A DNA stretch of 38,525 bases from Myxococcaceae bacterium (GCA_016926755.1 JAFGNZ010000192.1:1-38525), one strand, 5' to 3'. Shown: positions 8,559 to 18,868, numbered from the stretch's first letter. The notes: a model not told the origin generated them from the letters alone. Numbers and translations are program-made.

Positions 8559-9644
8559 GTGTCGTCCCTCCTCTCCGACTACGACTTCGAGCTGCCCGAG
8601 GCGCAGATCGCCCAGCACCCGCTGGGCGCGCGTGACGCCTCGCGCCTGATGACCGTGAGCCGGTCCACGGGAGCCTGGGAGCACCGCCGCTTCGTGGAGC
8701 TGCCCGAGCTGCTGCGCCCGGGCGACGTGCTCGTCCTCAACGACGCGCGCGTCATCCCCGCCCGGCTGCTGGGCTTGAAGGCGGGCACGGGAGGCCGGGT
8801 GGAGCTGCTCGTCGTCCGCCCCGCGGCCTCCACGCTCACGTCGGCCGCGCTCGTCCAGGCGCCCGAGGCGAGTGAGTGGATCTGCCTCGGACAGGCCTCC
8901 AAGGGCCTCAAGCCCGGAGCGCGGGTGGAGTTCCCGAGCGGGCTGACGGCCGAGGTGCTCGCGGCGCTCGGCGGAGGGGAGTACCGGGTGCGCTTCCAGG
9001 CGCCACCCGGGGCCTCCTTCCAGCAGTTGCTGGAGCAGGCCGGGCGACTGCCGCTGCCGCCCTACATCACCCGCGAGCCGGAGGCCGCGGACGCCGAGCG
9101 CTACCAGACCGTCTACGCCCGCTCCTCCGGCTCGGTGGCGGCGCCGACGGCGGGGCTGCACTTCACCGAGGCCACCTTCCAGGCCCTGGCGGCGCGGGGC
9201 GTGAGGCGCGTAACGGTGACGCTCGACGTGGGGCCGGGCACCTTCCTCCCCGTGCGCGAGGAGAAGCTGGATCGGCACAAGATGCACCCGGAGCGCTATG
9301 GCGTCCCCGAGGAGACGGCGGCCGAGGTGAACGCCGCGCGGGCCGAGGGGCGCCGCGTGGTGGCGGTGGGCACCACGGTGGCGCGCACCCTGGAGTCGGC
9401 CACGGATCCCCAGACAGGCCGGCTGCGCGCCGGCCTGGGGGACACGGTGCTCTTCATCCGTCCCGGCTACTGCTTCCGGCAGGTGGATCTGCTGCTCACC
9501 AACTTCCACCTGCCGCGCTCCACCCTGGTGATGCTGGTGAGCGCCCTGCTGGGGAGGGAGCGCACGCTGGCGGCGTACCGCGAGGCGATCCGCGCGGGCT
9601 ATCGGTTCTTCTCGTATGGCGATGCCATGCTGGTGACGGAGTGA
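8559..9644 (+). CDS. queA: S-adenosylmethionine:tRNA ribosyltransferase-isomerase QueA
   Basis: A 361-residue cytoplasmic enzyme that transfers and rearranges the ribosyl part of SAM onto preQ1 in tRNA to make epoxyqueuosine. Family motifs are SDYDFELPEAQIAQHP at the N terminus, LVLNDARVIPARL, GSVAAPTAGLHFT, DVGPGTF, HPERY and the C-terminal LLTNFHLPRSTLVMLVSAL. Length is near the usual 340-360. The GTG at 8559 is chosen because MSSLLSDYDF is the family start; the next ATG lies inside the conserved part. The ribosome site is weak. tgt starts four bases after the queA stop begins a new frame (gap of three bases), and the order queA-tgt-yajC-secD-secF is the well-known one. Confidence 0.95.
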   Translation: MSSLLSDYDFELPEAQIAQHPLGARDASRLMTVSRSTGAWEHRRFVELPELLRPGDVLVLNDARVIPARLLGLKAGTGGRVELLVVRPAASTLTSAALVQAPEASEWICLGQASKGLKPGARVEFPSGLTAEVLAALGGGEYRVRFQAPPGASFQQLLEQAGRLPLPPYITREPEAADAERYQTVYARSSGSVAAPTAGLHFTEATFQALAARGVRRVTVTLDVGPGTFLPVREEKLDRHKMHPERYGVPEETAAEVNAARAEGRRVVAVGTTVARTLESATDPQTGRLRAGLGDTVLFIRPGYCFRQVDLLLTNFHLPRSTLVMLVSALLGRERTLAAYREAIRAGYRFFSYGDAMLVTE

Positions 9645-10826
<1,182 letters not shown>

Positions 10827-10848
10827 GCCCGGGGGGTTTCGAGAGGTC

Positions 10849-10865
10849 GGGAAGGGGAACTTCCC
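10849..10865 (+). repeat. Small hairpin between tgt and yajC
   Basis: GGGAAG (10849-10854) and CTTCCC (10860-10865) pair perfectly around a five-base loop, 23 bases after the tgt stop. No T-run follows. It may attenuate readthrough from queA-tgt or be a processing site; it may also be chance. The remaining gap to yajC shows no other clear signal. Confidence 0.3.
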
Positions 10866-10983
10866 TCCCGCGTTCACTTGCTCACGAAGTGGCCTGCTGC
10901 TAAGAGGCGCACCCTTCCGGGTCGACCTTTGCCCACATGGGCCGGGGCCGGTTCCGAACCCTTTCCAAGCGACGAGGCGGTAC

Positions 10984-11346
10984 GTGACAGAGAGCTTCCT
11001 GATTCTGGCGCAGGCGCCGGCCGGTGGATCGAGCCCCCTGGTCAACCTGGGGTTCATCGCCCTGCTGGTGGGCGTCATGTACTTCGTGATGATCCGCCCC
11101 CAGCAGAAGCAGGCGAAGACCCACCGGGAGCTGATCGGCGGGCTGAAGAAGGGGGATGAGGTCGTCACGCAGGGGGGAATGCTCGGGAAGATCCACCTGG
11201 TCTCCGAGCAGACGGTGACGCTGGAGATCGCCAGCGGGGTGCGCATCCGCGTGCTCAAGCGGGCCATCTACGCCAAGGGCGCGGTGGCCGATGAGGCATC
11301 GGCCTCCGCGAAGCCCGAGGACAAGGACAAGAAGGAGGAGAAGTAA
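10984..11346 (+). CDS. yajC: Preprotein translocase subunit YajC
   Basis: A 120-residue inner-membrane protein. A single N-terminal span (LVNLGFIALLVGVMYFVMI) is followed by the signature RPQQKQAK, then the small basic beta domain (GDEVVTQGGMLGKI ... RVLKRAIYAK) and a Lys/Glu-rich tail. It associates with SecDF at the Sec translocon. The start is GTG at 10984 with GAGGCGG before it. The stop TAA abuts the secD ATG with no gap. Confidence 0.93.
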   Translation: MTESFLILAQAPAGGSSPLVNLGFIALLVGVMYFVMIRPQQKQAKTHRELIGGLKKGDEVVTQGGMLGKIHLVSEQTVTLEIASGVRIRVLKRAIYAKGAVADEASASAKPEDKDKKEEK

Positions 11347-13122
11347 ATGGACCGCGGCTGGTGGTGGAAATTCGGATTGATCGTCGCGGTGACGCTGGCC
11401 ACGGTGTGGCTGCTCGTCCCCACCTATTACTCCCTGGTGGTGCTGACCCCGGCGGAGCGCAACAAAATCGCGCTGCTGGAGCAGCGGCTGCCCGCGTGGT
11501 CGCCCCCGGCCCGCTACCGGCTGAACCTGGGGCTGGATCTGCAGGGCGGCATCCACATGGTGATGCGGGTGGACACCAAGACGGCGCTCCAGAAGCGTAC
11601 CGAGCGCCGCGGGCAGCAGATCGCCCGCTACATCACCCAGGACAAGAAGCTGGGCGAGGTGAAGGCGGACACGGATCCGGAGCGGCTGCAGCTCACGCTG
11701 ACAGCCACGGATCCGGCCACCATGGACGCCATCGAGAAGGAGGTGCTGGCCACCTTCACCGACTTCTCCAAGGTCAGCCGTGACGGCGCGACGCTGGTGC
11801 TGGCGCCGGACGAGAGCCAGGTGAACCGCTTCCGCGAGGAGTCGGTGGACCAGGCCATGCTCGTCATCCGCAACCGCATCGACAAGTGGGGCGTGGCGGA
11901 GCTGGACGTGCGCAAGCTGGGCACGGACTCCATCCAGATCTCGTTGCCGGGCCGCTCGGATCCGGAGCAGGCCAAGGAGCTGGTGGGCACCACGGCGCAG
12001 CTGGAGTTCCGGATGGTGGATGACACCAACCCGAACTTCTTCCGGGAGATGTTCCAGAACACGCCTCCGCCGGAGAACAGCGGCATCACCGTCACCGACG
12101 AGGAGGGCTTCGCGCAGCTCAAGGGCGCCAACCGCGAGGCGCTGCTGGCCTACGTGAAGGACAAGACGCCGCAGGATCGCGAGGTGGCGCTGGAGTGCAT
12201 CGCCAACCCGCTGAAGAAGAATGACTGCCTGGCGTACCGCACCTACCTGCTGCACCAGGACGTGCCGCTGACGGGCGAGAGCCTGGAGAGCGCCCAGGCC
12301 TCGATCAGCCAGATCAACGAGCCCGAGGTGAACATCACCTTCGATCCGGTGGGGGCGCGCGAGTTCGAGCGGCTCACCGAGGCCAGCGTGGGCAAGCGGA
12401 TGGCCATCGTGCTGGACGACTACGTGCACTCGGCGCCGCGCATCAACGAGAAGATCGCCGGCGGCAGCGCGCGCATCACCATGGGCCGCGCGGGCAGCAA
12501 GTCGTTCGAGGAGTGGCTGGGAGAGGCGCAGACGCTGGCGCTGGTGCTGAAGGCGGGCGCGCTGCCCGCGCCGGTGACGACGGGAGAGATCCGGCAGGTG
12601 GGCGCCTCGCTGGGCGAGGAGCTGGTCCGCAAGGGCGGCATGGCCGCGCTGGTGGGCCTGGCGCTCGTCGTCCTCTTCATGGCCCTCTATTACAGGAAGG
12701 CGGGCCTCATCGCGGATGTGGCGCTGGTGCTCAACGGCCTGCTCATCCTGGCGGGCCTGGCCATCTTCAACGCGACGTTGACGCTGCCGGGCATCGCCGG
12801 CTTCGTGCTGACGCTGGGCATCGCGGTGGACGCCAACGTGCTCATCAACGAGCGCATCCGCGAGGAGCTGAGCCACGGGAAGACGGCGCGGCAGGCAGTG
12901 GATCAGGGGTATGATCGGGCGTTCTGGACGATCTTCGACTCGCATGTCACCGCGCTGATCGCCGGCTTCATCCTCTTCGCCACCGGCACGGGGCCCATCC
13001 GCGGCTTCGCGACGACGCTCATCATCGGCCTGCTCGCGTCTCTGTTCACCTCCATCTTCGTGACGCGCGTCATCGTCACCTACTTCGTCCACGGCCGTAA
13101 CGCGCAGACGGTGTCGGTCTGA
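11347..13122 (+). CDS. secD: Protein translocase subunit SecD
   Basis: A 591-residue inner-membrane protein of the SecDF complex, which uses the proton gradient to pull exported proteins into the periplasm. One N-terminal span (about 8-28) precedes LNLGLDLQGGIHMVM, the large periplasmic P1 region with NRIDKWGVAELDV and GRSDPEQAKELVGTTAQLEF, then a five-span C-terminal block with GASLGEELVRKGG and the conserved TLPGIAGFVLTLGIAVDANV. Length fits the family. It is cotranscribed with yajC and secF; secF begins 18 bases later. Confidence 0.96.
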   Translation: MDRGWWWKFGLIVAVTLATVWLLVPTYYSLVVLTPAERNKIALLEQRLPAWSPPARYRLNLGLDLQGGIHMVMRVDTKTALQKRTERRGQQIARYITQDKKLGEVKADTDPERLQLTLTATDPATMDAIEKEVLATFTDFSKVSRDGATLVLAPDESQVNRFREESVDQAMLVIRNRIDKWGVAELDVRKLGTDSIQISLPGRSDPEQAKELVGTTAQLEFRMVDDTNPNFFREMFQNTPPPENSGITVTDEEGFAQLKGANREALLAYVKDKTPQDREVALECIANPLKKNDCLAYRTYLLHQDVPLTGESLESAQASISQINEPEVNITFDPVGAREFERLTEASVGKRMAIVLDDYVHSAPRINEKIAGGSARITMGRAGSKSFEEWLGEAQTLALVLKAGALPAPVTTGEIRQVGASLGEELVRKGGMAALVGLALVVLFMALYYRKAGLIADVALVLNGLLILAGLAIFNATLTLPGIAGFVLTLGIAVDANVLINERIREELSHGKTARQAVDQGYDRAFWTIFDSHVTALIAGFILFATGTGPIRGFATTLIIGLLASLFTSIFVTRVIVTYFVHGRNAQTVSV

Positions 13123-13140
13123 GTCCGGGAAGGGACCGCC

Positions 13141-14304
13141 ATGCAGATCATCAAGCACAAGACGAACATCGACTTCATCGGCAAGCGCCGGATCGCGGTC
13201 TTCATCTCGACGATCGTGAACCTGGCCATCCTGGTGGGCATCGCCACGGTGGGGTTCAACTACGGCGTGGACTTCGCCGGCGGCACCGTGGTGGAGCTGA
13301 AGTTCAACCACGACATCTCGGCGACGGACGTGCGCAAGCGCGCCGAGGCGGGCGGGCTGCACGACGTGTCGGTGCAGGGCATCGGCTCGGATGACGAGAA
13401 CACGTTCCTGCTTCGCATGGGCGGCGTCACGCAGCTCAACGAGGCGAACGCGGAGAAGGCGAAGGCCGCCATCGCCGGCCTGGGCGAGGTGCGCAACGTC
13501 TACGCGGACATGGCCAACGGCATCATCAACTTCCGCTCGGCCAGCGCGCTCACGACGGACGCCATCAAGAAGGCGGTGGAGGGCTCGGGGACGGGGGTGC
13601 AGGAGGTGCGCATCCTGGGCGAGGCGCAGGGCGGTGGGTTCGACTACCAGGTGGTGGCCAGCGGCATGGCGGACAAGGTGTTCTCCGCGATGAGCCAGGG
13701 CCAGCAGGCGCAGGACTTCGAGCAGCGCCGCGTGGACTACGTGGGCCCGCAGGTGGGCAAGCAGCTGCGCAACAAGGGTATCGCGGCCCTGCTGTACGCG
13801 ATGGTCGCCATCCTCGTCTACGTGGCGTTCCGGTTCGACTTCAAGTTCGGCCCGGGCGCGCTGCTGGCCATGCTGCACGACGTGGTGATGGTGGCGGGCT
13901 TCTTCCTGGTGAGCCGCCGCGAGTTCAACCTCACCTCCATCGCCGCGCTGCTGACGATCGTCGGCTACTCGGTCAATGACACCATCGTCATCTATGACCG
14001 CATCCGCGAGGACATGGGCAAGTACAAGGGCAAGCCGCTGCCGGAGGTCATCAACATCGCGATCAACGACACGCTGGCTCGCACCATCCTCACCTCGGGG
14101 ACCACGGCGCTGTCGCTGATCGGCCTGCTCATCTTCGGCGTGGGAGAGATCTGGGACTTCGCCATGGCGATGCTGGTCGGCATCCTCGTGGGCAGCTACT
14201 CCTCCATCTACATCGCCAGCCCGCTCACCATCTGGCTGGATGAGCGCGCCGCGGCCCGCGAGGCCCGCGCCAAGGGTGGTGGCATGAAGCCGAAGACGGC
14301 CTGA
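13141..14304 (+). CDS. secF: Protein translocase subunit SecF
   Basis: A 387-residue partner of SecD. It has the N-terminal span (RIAVFISTIVNLAILVGIA), GVDFAGGTVVELKF, a periplasmic P4 domain that is longer than in E. coli (SecF of about 323 residues), VGPQVGKQLRNKGI, and a five-span C-terminal block with IAALLTIVGYSVNDTIVIYDRIRE and NDTLARTILTSGTT. GGAAGGGACC provides a ribosome site before the ATG. It ends the yajC-secD-secF unit and a strong terminator follows 21 bases downstream. Confidence 0.96.
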   Translation: MQIIKHKTNIDFIGKRRIAVFISTIVNLAILVGIATVGFNYGVDFAGGTVVELKFNHDISATDVRKRAEAGGLHDVSVQGIGSDDENTFLLRMGGVTQLNEANAEKAKAAIAGLGEVRNVYADMANGIINFRSASALTTDAIKKAVEGSGTGVQEVRILGEAQGGGFDYQVVASGMADKVFSAMSQGQQAQDFEQRRVDYVGPQVGKQLRNKGIAALLYAMVAILVYVAFRFDFKFGPGALLAMLHDVVMVAGFFLVSRREFNLTSIAALLTIVGYSVNDTIVIYDRIREDMGKYKGKPLPEVINIAINDTLARTILTSGTTALSLIGLLIFGVGEIWDFAMAMLVGILVGSYSSIYIASPLTIWLDERAAAREARAKGGGMKPKTA

Positions 14305-14325
14305 GCCGCACCTCGGCGCCTTCCG

Positions 14326-14365
14326 GGGCCCTCCTCCCTCGTGGGAGCGAGGGCCCTCGCTTTTT
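14326..14365 (+). terminator. Intrinsic terminator after secF
   Basis: GGGCCCTC (14326-14333) pairs perfectly with GAGGGCCC (14349-14356); an inner CTCCC/GGGAG stem closes on TCGT, with one bulged C. TCGC and five T residues (14361-14365) follow. It is one of the two clearest rho-independent terminators in the window. Confidence 0.85.
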
Positions 14366-14440
14366 CACGGGCGGCCTTCCCCCTGTCGGAAGGTGGATGG
14401 AGGCGCACGCGGGCCGTTGCCTCTCTCTGGGGACAGGCAC

Positions 14441-15133
14441 ATGGTGCTCCCGATGAAGATCCACGGTGGGAGGCTCCTGGGAGGCCTGCTCAGCGCGCTC
14501 CTCGGGGCGGCGTGCGCACACCCGGAGCCCGTTGCCAGGAAGCCCTGGGAGGCTCAGGCCGGGGTTTCCGAGGCGCCAGCGCCCACGCCTCCTGCATCCG
14601 GGCCTCGCTTCGCGCAGGTGCGGGAGGAGAAGGGCCGGGCGTGGAAGCACGAGTGGAACCTGGTCATCGCCGAGGCCCTGGAGGACATTGGCCAGCCGCT
14701 GCTCGAGGACGACAAGGTGCCGGCCGAGGAGGTGCGGGCCCTGTGCCCGGGCTACTTCAACGCCCACCGCGAGGAGCGGAAGGCCTTCTGGGCCCTGTTG
14801 TTCGCCTCCATCGCGCGCCTGGAGTCCGGCTTCGATCCGGAGCGCACCTTCATGGAACCCCAGCCGCTGCGGACGCTCAGCGTGGGGCTGCTCCAGCTCA
14901 GCTACGGGGACCAGACCCGACATGCCGGGTGCCCACTGGAGCCCATGGAGGCGAACATCACCGATCCGACGGTGAACCTGCGCTGTGGCGTCGCCATCCT
15001 GCGCAACCAGCTCGCCGCCCGGAGCACCCTGTTCCCCCGGCGCTACTACTACTGGTCCGTCCTGACGCGGAAACGCGAGCAGATCCAGCGTGACTTCCTG
15101 CAGCACAGGGAACAGCTCGGGTTTTGCCAGTAG
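14441..15133 (+). CDS. Lipoprotein with lysozyme-like (SLT-type) transglycosylase fold
   Basis: A 230-residue exported protein. The N terminus has a basic start, a hydrophobic stretch (RLLGGLLSALLGAAC) and a Cys that fits a lipobox only loosely (Gly at -3). The core resembles soluble lytic transglycosylase domains: ALLFASIARLESGFDP, with the Glu of RLESGF as candidate catalytic acid, then LSVGLLQLSYGDQ in place of SxGLxQ. An insertion with CPLEPM and LRCGVAILRNQL follows. Such proteins cleave peptidoglycan glycan strands. The ATG at 14441 has GGGACAGG just upstream; an ATG at 14453 is an alternative. It lies between the secF terminator and an Hsp70-like gene 37 bases downstream. Confidence 0.72.
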   Translation: MVLPMKIHGGRLLGGLLSALLGAACAHPEPVARKPWEAQAGVSEAPAPTPPASGPRFAQVREEKGRAWKHEWNLVIAEALEDIGQPLLEDDKVPAEEVRALCPGYFNAHREERKAFWALLFASIARLESGFDPERTFMEPQPLRTLSVGLLQLSYGDQTRHAGCPLEPMEANITDPTVNLRCGVAILRNQLAARSTLFPRRYYYWSVLTRKREQIQRDFLQHREQLGFCQ

Positions 15134-15170
15134 AGAGCGCCTGGGGGGATTGCGGTAGGATGGCGCAGTG

Positions 15171-16436
15171 ATGGCCCAGGCTCCGCTCCACGTCACCGAC
15201 TGTCCGCTCGATCGCGTTCGCCCCCCGGAACCTTCCACACGCAGTGTCGGGCCCGTCATCGCCATCGATCTGGGCACGGCGAACTGCCGGGTCGCCGTCC
15301 TCCACCAGGGCAACCCCTCCTGCATCCCCTCGGAGCGCATGGAGGGAGCGCCCGCGGTGGTGGCGCTCGGGCCTGGGGGCCGCGTCCTCACCAGCCACCC
15401 GGCCCGCCAGCAGCAGGCCGCGAACCCTCACCTGGCGGTGTGGGGCATCAAGGGCCTGATGTCCGCGCAGTACGGGGACCGGAGGGTGAAGTGGCTGTAT
15501 GATCAGCTCCGCTGCCAGGTCATCCAGGGGGACGATGGGCTGCCCGCCGTCATCCTGGGAGACCGGACCTTCACCGCGCGGGAGCTGGCGGCCCTGCTCC
15601 TGATCGAGGCTCGGGAGCGAGCGCAGAACTTCCTGCGCCAGCCCGTCCACCGCGCGGTGCTCACCCTCCCGCCGACCCGCAAGGACGACCCGCTGCCGCG
15701 GACCATGTCGGCCGCGGCGGCGCTGGCCGGCCTGCACGTGGAGCGGATCATCTCCGAGCCCACCGCCGTCGCGCTGGGGGCCTTCCAGCGCCGGCGTGGC
15801 AAGCCGGAGCGCACGGCCATGGTGTGCGACTGGGGCGGAGGCAGCTTCCAGGCCTCCCTCGTGCGCTACGCCGCGCGGCAGTGCCAGGTGCTTGGCACGG
15901 AGGGCAACGTGGCCCTGTGCGGCGCCGAGCTGGACAAGCGCCTGCTCGATCTGCTGATGCGCAAGCTCCCCACGGGGGTGAGGGTGGCCGCGGACGCCAA
16001 CAACCCCGCCGCCCTCTACCGGGTGGCCGGCGCCGCCGAGTTCGCGAAGATCCAGCTCTCCGAGCAGCAGGAGGCGCGCGTGAGGGTGCCCCTGGCCGTC
16101 AACCTCGGCGGCCGGATCGGGGATCTCGACGTGGTCCTCACCCGACGTGAGCTGGAAGAGCAGGCCCAGCCCCTCATCGATGCGGCGCTGACGATGTGCG
16201 AGCAGGTGCTCGATCAGAAGACGATGTTCCCAGGGGATATCGACGAGGTGCTGCTGGTGGGCAACCAGTGTCGGATGCCCCTGTTCATGCAGCGCGCCCA
16301 GGAGTTCTTCGTCCAGGTTCCCATCTACCTGGACGAGCCGGGGCCCGCGGTGGTGCTGGGCGCCGCGCGGCTGAGCACCTCCAGCAGCTCACCGCCTCCC
16401 TCCTCACCGGGGACGCCCGTGCCCGGGCGGCGCTGA
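15171..16436 (+). CDS. Hsp70-like ATPase consisting of the nucleotide-binding domain only
   Basis: A 421-residue DnaK-family protein without the roughly 220-residue substrate-binding half. Motifs of the actin-fold ATPase are IAIDLGTANCRVAV (about 30-43), the SEPTAVALGA linker, DWGGGSFQASL (220-230) and LLVGNQCRMPL near 365. Two key positions deviate: the phosphate-2 loop GGGTFD reads GGGSFQ, so the Asp is Gln227, and GGSTR of the adenosine loop reads GNQCR. The C terminus is a Ser/Pro tail in place of a peptide-binding domain. The ATG at 15171 has AGGA ten bases upstream; a GTG just before it is equally possible. It may be a regulatory or degenerate ATPase, not a chaperone. It converges with the metallopeptidase gene, five bases apart. 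Confidence 0.82.
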   Translation: MAQAPLHVTDCPLDRVRPPEPSTRSVGPVIAIDLGTANCRVAVLHQGNPSCIPSERMEGAPAVVALGPGGRVLTSHPARQQQAANPHLAVWGIKGLMSAQYGDRRVKWLYDQLRCQVIQGDDGLPAVILGDRTFTARELAALLLIEARERAQNFLRQPVHRAVLTLPPTRKDDPLPRTMSAAAALAGLHVERIISEPTAVALGAFQRRRGKPERTAMVCDWGGGSFQASLVRYAARQCQVLGTEGNVALCGAELDKRLLDLLMRKLPTGVRVAADANNPAALYRVAGAAEFAKIQLSEQQEARVRVPLAVNLGGRIGDLDVVLTRRELEEQAQPLIDAALTMCEQVLDQKTMFPGDIDEVLLVGNQCRMPLFMQRAQEFFVQVPIYLDEPGPAVVLGAARLSTSSSSPPPSSPGTPVPGRR

Positions 16437-16441
16437 GGGCG

Positions 16442-18202
16442 CTACTCGCCGAGCGCGGCGTACCGCACGAGGGTGTAGCGGTACTTCTGCTGCGCGCGCA
16501 TCCGGGCGGCCATGGCGCCGTGCAGGGAGTCGTCCCAGCGGGTGTACTTCTCGATGAACCGGTCCGAGGCGGCCTTGTCTCCGGCGCGCTGGAGCGCGAG
16601 CACCTCCCGCAGCAGCCGGCCGACGACGTCCTGGTACTTCGCGTAGTGGATGTGGAGGCCGTCGGGGCGGGCCTCCAGCAGCCCCTGCTCCAGGAAGTAG
16701 TTCAGCTGCATGAGCTGCATCGTCTGGTACGGCTGATCCCGCCGGGGACGGACGATCTGCAGCACGCGCTGGATGCCGCTCGCGTACAGCTCACGCAGCG
16801 TGGTGTCATCATAGAAGCCCCGCTCGCGCAGCGCCTTGCCGAGGTACAGCGACACGAGGTCCGACTTCATCTCCTCGAAGGCGCTCGAGTTCTCCTCCAG
16901 GGCGTCGCTGTTCACCGCGCGGCCCTTCACGTCCCGATCCACGCCGAGGTAGTGGCCCACCTCGTGCCAGAGCGTCCGGTTGAAGCCGCCGCTGGGGCCC
17001 AGGTGGTCTCGGAACGGCTCGGCCATCACCGCCTCCCAGGCCGCGCGCCCGTTCGCGAAGAGCTCCGGGTGGGTCATGATGTTCGAGCGCAGCAGGATGG
17101 TGCGGCCGTAGCGGCGGGCGTGCAGCGGATCGTTGGGCAGGATGGTGGCGGTGTTGGCGCCGCGCGCCTGCGCGAAGTCGGCGATCACGTGGTAGACGCC
17201 CACGGGCAGATCCGAGCTCACCGTCTTGTGGGGCTCGTAGGGGAGGCTGTCCTCGAAGGCCTGGAGCCCCTGCAGCGCCTTCTCGAGCCGGGCCGTGGCG
17301 GCATCGTCCCGGAGCAGCAGGCTCAGCGAGTAGAACGCCTTGGAGCCGAAGAGCTCGTCGTCGTAGACCTCGTATGCGCCGATCTGGGCGTTGAGCCTGC
17401 GGAAGCGGCCCCTCACCCAGGACGCATCCCCGGACTCGTAGTCGTTGGAGAGCAGATCCCTGGCGCGGTTGCGGAGGTAGCCGGCGAACTCGGGATCATC
17501 CTTCTCCACGGCCGCGGCCGCTTCCCACAGGAGCCCGTGGGCCTTCGTCATCTGCGGCGCATACGCGACGGCGTAGGGCACGGCGTACAGCATCGCCGGG
17601 TCAGGCTTCGCGGAGAGCGCGCGGAGCTTTTCGCCCAGGCCCGGGTGGAGCCCGGCGATCACCGGGTGGCGCTTCAGCGCGTCGAGATCCTTGCGCAGCG
17701 AGGCGGCGTCGGCCCGGCGGACGACCGTTCGCTCATGGAGCAGCGAGTCGCGAAGCTCGGGGTGGCGCTCCAGCACCTGCTGGACCTGCGCCTTCGTGAT
17801 GCCCCACGGGTAGACGTTCTTGCCAGGGACGATGGAGTCGACGTCGACGAACGGCAGCCGCTGGTTCTCCAGCGTGTTGGCGATGGGGCCCTGGAACAGG
17901 CGATAGAGCGTCCATTGCTGCTCGGCGCGAGGGGACTTGTGGCCTTCGAGCTTCTTCCGCACGTCGAGCGCCTGCCGGTGCCGGGAGTCCTCGTAGAGAT
18001 CCTGGAAGATCCGCCCTACCTCGAGGAGCTTGGAGAGGGCGGTGCGCTCACCCGGGGTGAGGGTGGACAGGTCCGGCGCCAGCCGGATCGTCTGCGTCTT
18101 CGCGAGGATCTGCTCGCCGTGCTGTTCGGTCCAGGTGGGGCTGTCGGGCGCTGCGGTGGAGACGGTGGCCATGAGGAGCAGGAGAGCGGACGCGCGGAAC
18201 AT
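16442..18202 (-). CDS. Secreted M49-like (dipeptidyl-peptidase III-related) zinc metallopeptidase
   Basis: A 586-residue protein with an N-terminal signal peptide (MFRASALLLLMATVSTAA). The zinc site reads HEVGH at 413-417 and EEMKSD at 443-448, a gluzincin layout (HExxH plus ExxxD). Several segments resemble bacterial relatives of DPP III: KNVYPWGITKAQVQQVL, PYAVAYAPQM, NDYESGDASWV, GAYEVYDDELFG, and ILPND before RTILLRSNI. True M49 enzymes carry HExxGH with about 50 residues to the Glu; here the motif lacks the extra Gly and the spacing is about 26. It is predicted to act in the periplasm or outside; aminopeptidase or dipeptidase activity is inference. No clear ribosome site is seen before the ATG. 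Confidence 0.72.
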   Translation of the reverse strand: MFRASALLLLMATVSTAAPDSPTWTEQHGEQILAKTQTIRLAPDLSTLTPGERTALSKLLEVGRIFQDLYEDSRHRQALDVRKKLEGHKSPRAEQQWTLYRLFQGPIANTLENQRLPFVDVDSIVPGKNVYPWGITKAQVQQVLERHPELRDSLLHERTVVRRADAASLRKDLDALKRHPVIAGLHPGLGEKLRALSAKPDPAMLYAVPYAVAYAPQMTKAHGLLWEAAAAVEKDDPEFAGYLRNRARDLLSNDYESGDASWVRGRFRRLNAQIGAYEVYDDELFGSKAFYSLSLLLRDDAATARLEKALQGLQAFEDSLPYEPHKTVSSDLPVGVYHVIADFAQARGANTATILPNDPLHARRYGRTILLRSNIMTHPELFANGRAAWEAVMAEPFRDHLGPSGGFNRTLWHEVGHYLGVDRDVKGRAVNSDALEENSSAFEEMKSDLVSLYLGKALRERGFYDDTTLRELYASGIQRVLQIVRPRRDQPYQTMQLMQLNYFLEQGLLEARPDGLHIHYAKYQDVVGRLLREVLALQRAGDKAASDRFIEKYTRWDDSLHGAMAARMRAQQKYRYTLVRYAALGE

Positions 18203-18324
18203 GGGCGGGGAGCGTACCTGAAGACGCGCACGGTAGAGGTGCGGCCGCGCGGCCCCCCGTTCTCCTGCCTGCTGCTCTGCGCCCGGAGTGCCCCCAGGGT
18301 GAAGGAGAGCAAGGAGAATCCACC

Positions 18325-18774
18325 ATGCAAGAGCAAGAGACGCAGTCGTGGTCCGGGCTGGGGGTGGGCACGGATCGGGAGTCCTTCCTGAGCAAGATCG
18401 CCCAGCAGATCCCCGAATATGACCCTGCCGCGGCCGCCGAGGCCGTGGTCTGCGCGCTCACCGAGCGCCTCCCGGGCGGCATCGTCCAGGCGCTCTTCGA
18501 GCAGCTCTCGCCCGACGTGCGGGAGCTGGTGAGCCGCTGCCAGAAGAGCCGCGACGCCAGGCCGGAGCCGCTGGACAAGGAGGACTTCTACCTCCATGTG
18601 GCCAACCACCTGAACGCCGAGCCGGAGAACGTGCGGCTCGTGCTCTACTGTGTCTTCGCGGCGCTGCACGAGCAGATCACCGAGGCCGAGTCCGAGAAGA
18701 TCGCCAGTCAGCTCCCCGATTATGTGAAGGGCACCTGGCTGGACTCGCGCCGTGGCATGGAGCGGCCTTACTGA
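18325..18774 (+). CDS. DUF2267 family protein
   Basis: A 149-residue cytoplasmic helical protein. Two repeats of a DUF2267-type unit are visible: FLSKIAQQIPEYDPAAAAEAVVCALTERL with GGIVQALFEQLSPDVREL, then DFYLHVANHLNAEPENVRLVLYCVFAALHEQI with ESEKIASQLPDYVKGTW. AAGGAG lies eight bases before the ATG. The molecular role of the family is not established. It lies divergent from the metallopeptidase gene across 122 bases. Confidence 0.85.
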   Translation: MQEQETQSWSGLGVGTDRESFLSKIAQQIPEYDPAAAAEAVVCALTERLPGGIVQALFEQLSPDVRELVSRCQKSRDARPEPLDKEDFYLHVANHLNAEPENVRLVLYCVFAALHEQITEAESEKIASQLPDYVKGTWLDSRRGMERPY

Positions 18775-18868
18775 CAGCACCCCCAGGCGGCGCCCCCCCA
18801 GCGTGAAACCCTCGACGCACGCGGAGCAACGAGAGTAGAAGGCCGTCGCCATCCACGGAGCTCCCGAC

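Noticed and set aside
10900-13878. 992-codon minus-strand frame opposite yajC-secD-secF
   Set aside because: It lies over three certain genes and its His/Arg/Leu-rich translation is typical of antisense reading.
16196-18391. Very long open frame on the plus strand opposite the metallopeptidase
   Set aside because: It is the complement of a well-supported peptidase gene; long antisense frames are expected in GC-rich codon-biased DNA.
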